A stretch of DNA of 64,000 bases. It comes from a candidate division BRC1 bacterium HGW-BRC1-1 (GTDB lineage Bacteria; Sumerlaeota; Sumerlaeia; Sumerlaeales; Sumerlaeaceae). The position numbers and the translations under genes were made by a program. Shown here one piece after another: positions 63,923 through 64,000 of this stretch. Position 1 is the first letter of the stretch, and the number at the start of each line of letters is the position of its first letter. The notes beneath the pieces were generated by a model, which did no database searches, had not been told where the DNA came from, and saw only the letters and a list, made by a program, of their open reading frames with translations. Location: NCBI GenBank assembly GCA_002842095.1, contig PHCB01000014.1, positions 62,001 to 126,000 of the forward strand. Direction: 5' to 3'.

Positions 63923-64000
63923 TCACTTCTCTTCCATCACCCGGCCATCGCGCCAGCGTACCATCGGCCATCCTCGGGCGGCACGCAGCTGCTCCTGTTC
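63923..64000 (-). CDS. C-terminal fragment of an unknown protein (runs off window)
   Basis: A minus-strand frame enters from the window end and stops at 63923-63925. The last residues read WPMVRWRDGRVMEEK. Convergent with aguA. Too short to identify. Confidence 0.4.
   Translation of the reverse strand, partial: EQEQLRAARGWPMVRWRDGRVMEEK

Overview
The window is a gene-dense, fairly GC-rich bacterial chromosome segment: about 50 protein genes, two intact tRNAs, one tRNA relic and several structured RNAs. It suggests a Gram-negative, probably uncultured lineage. MurJ, an AMIN/amidase_3 cell-wall amidase, Lgt, a DUF374 acyltransferase and many signal-peptide proteins point to a diderm. Secreted SUMF1-type proteins, the T-box on leuA and frequent TTG/GTG starts fit a candidate phylum near the PVC/FCB groups (Sumerlaeota- or Hydrogenedentota-like). 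That placement is inference; no rRNA is present.

Layout. 1-1707: minus-strand SDR oxidoreductase followed by a LarA-like (DUF2088) gene carrying an apparent one-base frameshift. 1878-6499: metallophosphoesterase, prfC and asnB. 6583-8514: a small segment bracketed by an intact tRNA-Ser(GGA) and a degenerate copy of the same tRNA, carrying a coupled small secreted protein and a SUMF1-fold protein. 8716-17371: MshEN-TM2 membrane protein, secreted glycosidase-like protein, lgt, VKOR-thioredoxin fusion, an overlapping dprA/methyltransferase/hypothetical operon and an RDD protein. 17416-18612: tRNA-Pro and adenosine deaminase. 18885-21689: an accessory cluster of three minus-strand genes (GIY-YIG/DUF4357, DUF4268, DUF3800) ending beside a compact three-way-junction element. 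22041-33104: methyltransferase, GntR-type regulator preceded by an 11-bp tandem repeat, TPR protein, amidase, nusB, membrane glycosyltransferase and surface or secreted proteins.

33132-37927 is the most unusual part. lipA and lipB sit downstream of an E3-like and an E2-like gene. The E2-like protein keeps its lipoyl domain but has lost the acyltransferase His/Asp motif. The E3-like protein has lost the redox disulfide, the second dinucleotide motif and the catalytic His. It looks like a dedicated lipoylated pseudoenzyme complex encoded with its own lipoylation enzymes.

38043-48368: murJ with a large periplasmic domain insertion, fusA, accBC, prmA, GT2, a COG4299 acyltransferase-like protein and small membrane proteins. 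48349-56910: recD2, TPR protein, orphan IscU-like scaffold, MgtE-like transporter, ruvX, rplM-rpsI, DUF374 acyltransferase and a Pro/Ala-rich exported protein. 56993-63925: a leucine T-box riboswitch controlling leuA, then inorganic pyrophosphatase, an orphan solute-binding protein, DUF1015 and agmatine deiminase.

Most of the window is housekeeping. The accessory features worth follow-up are the E2/E3/lip cluster, the nuclease/DUF cluster with its RNA element, and the tRNA-Ser-bracketed segment. All reading is by eye; no similarity search was run.
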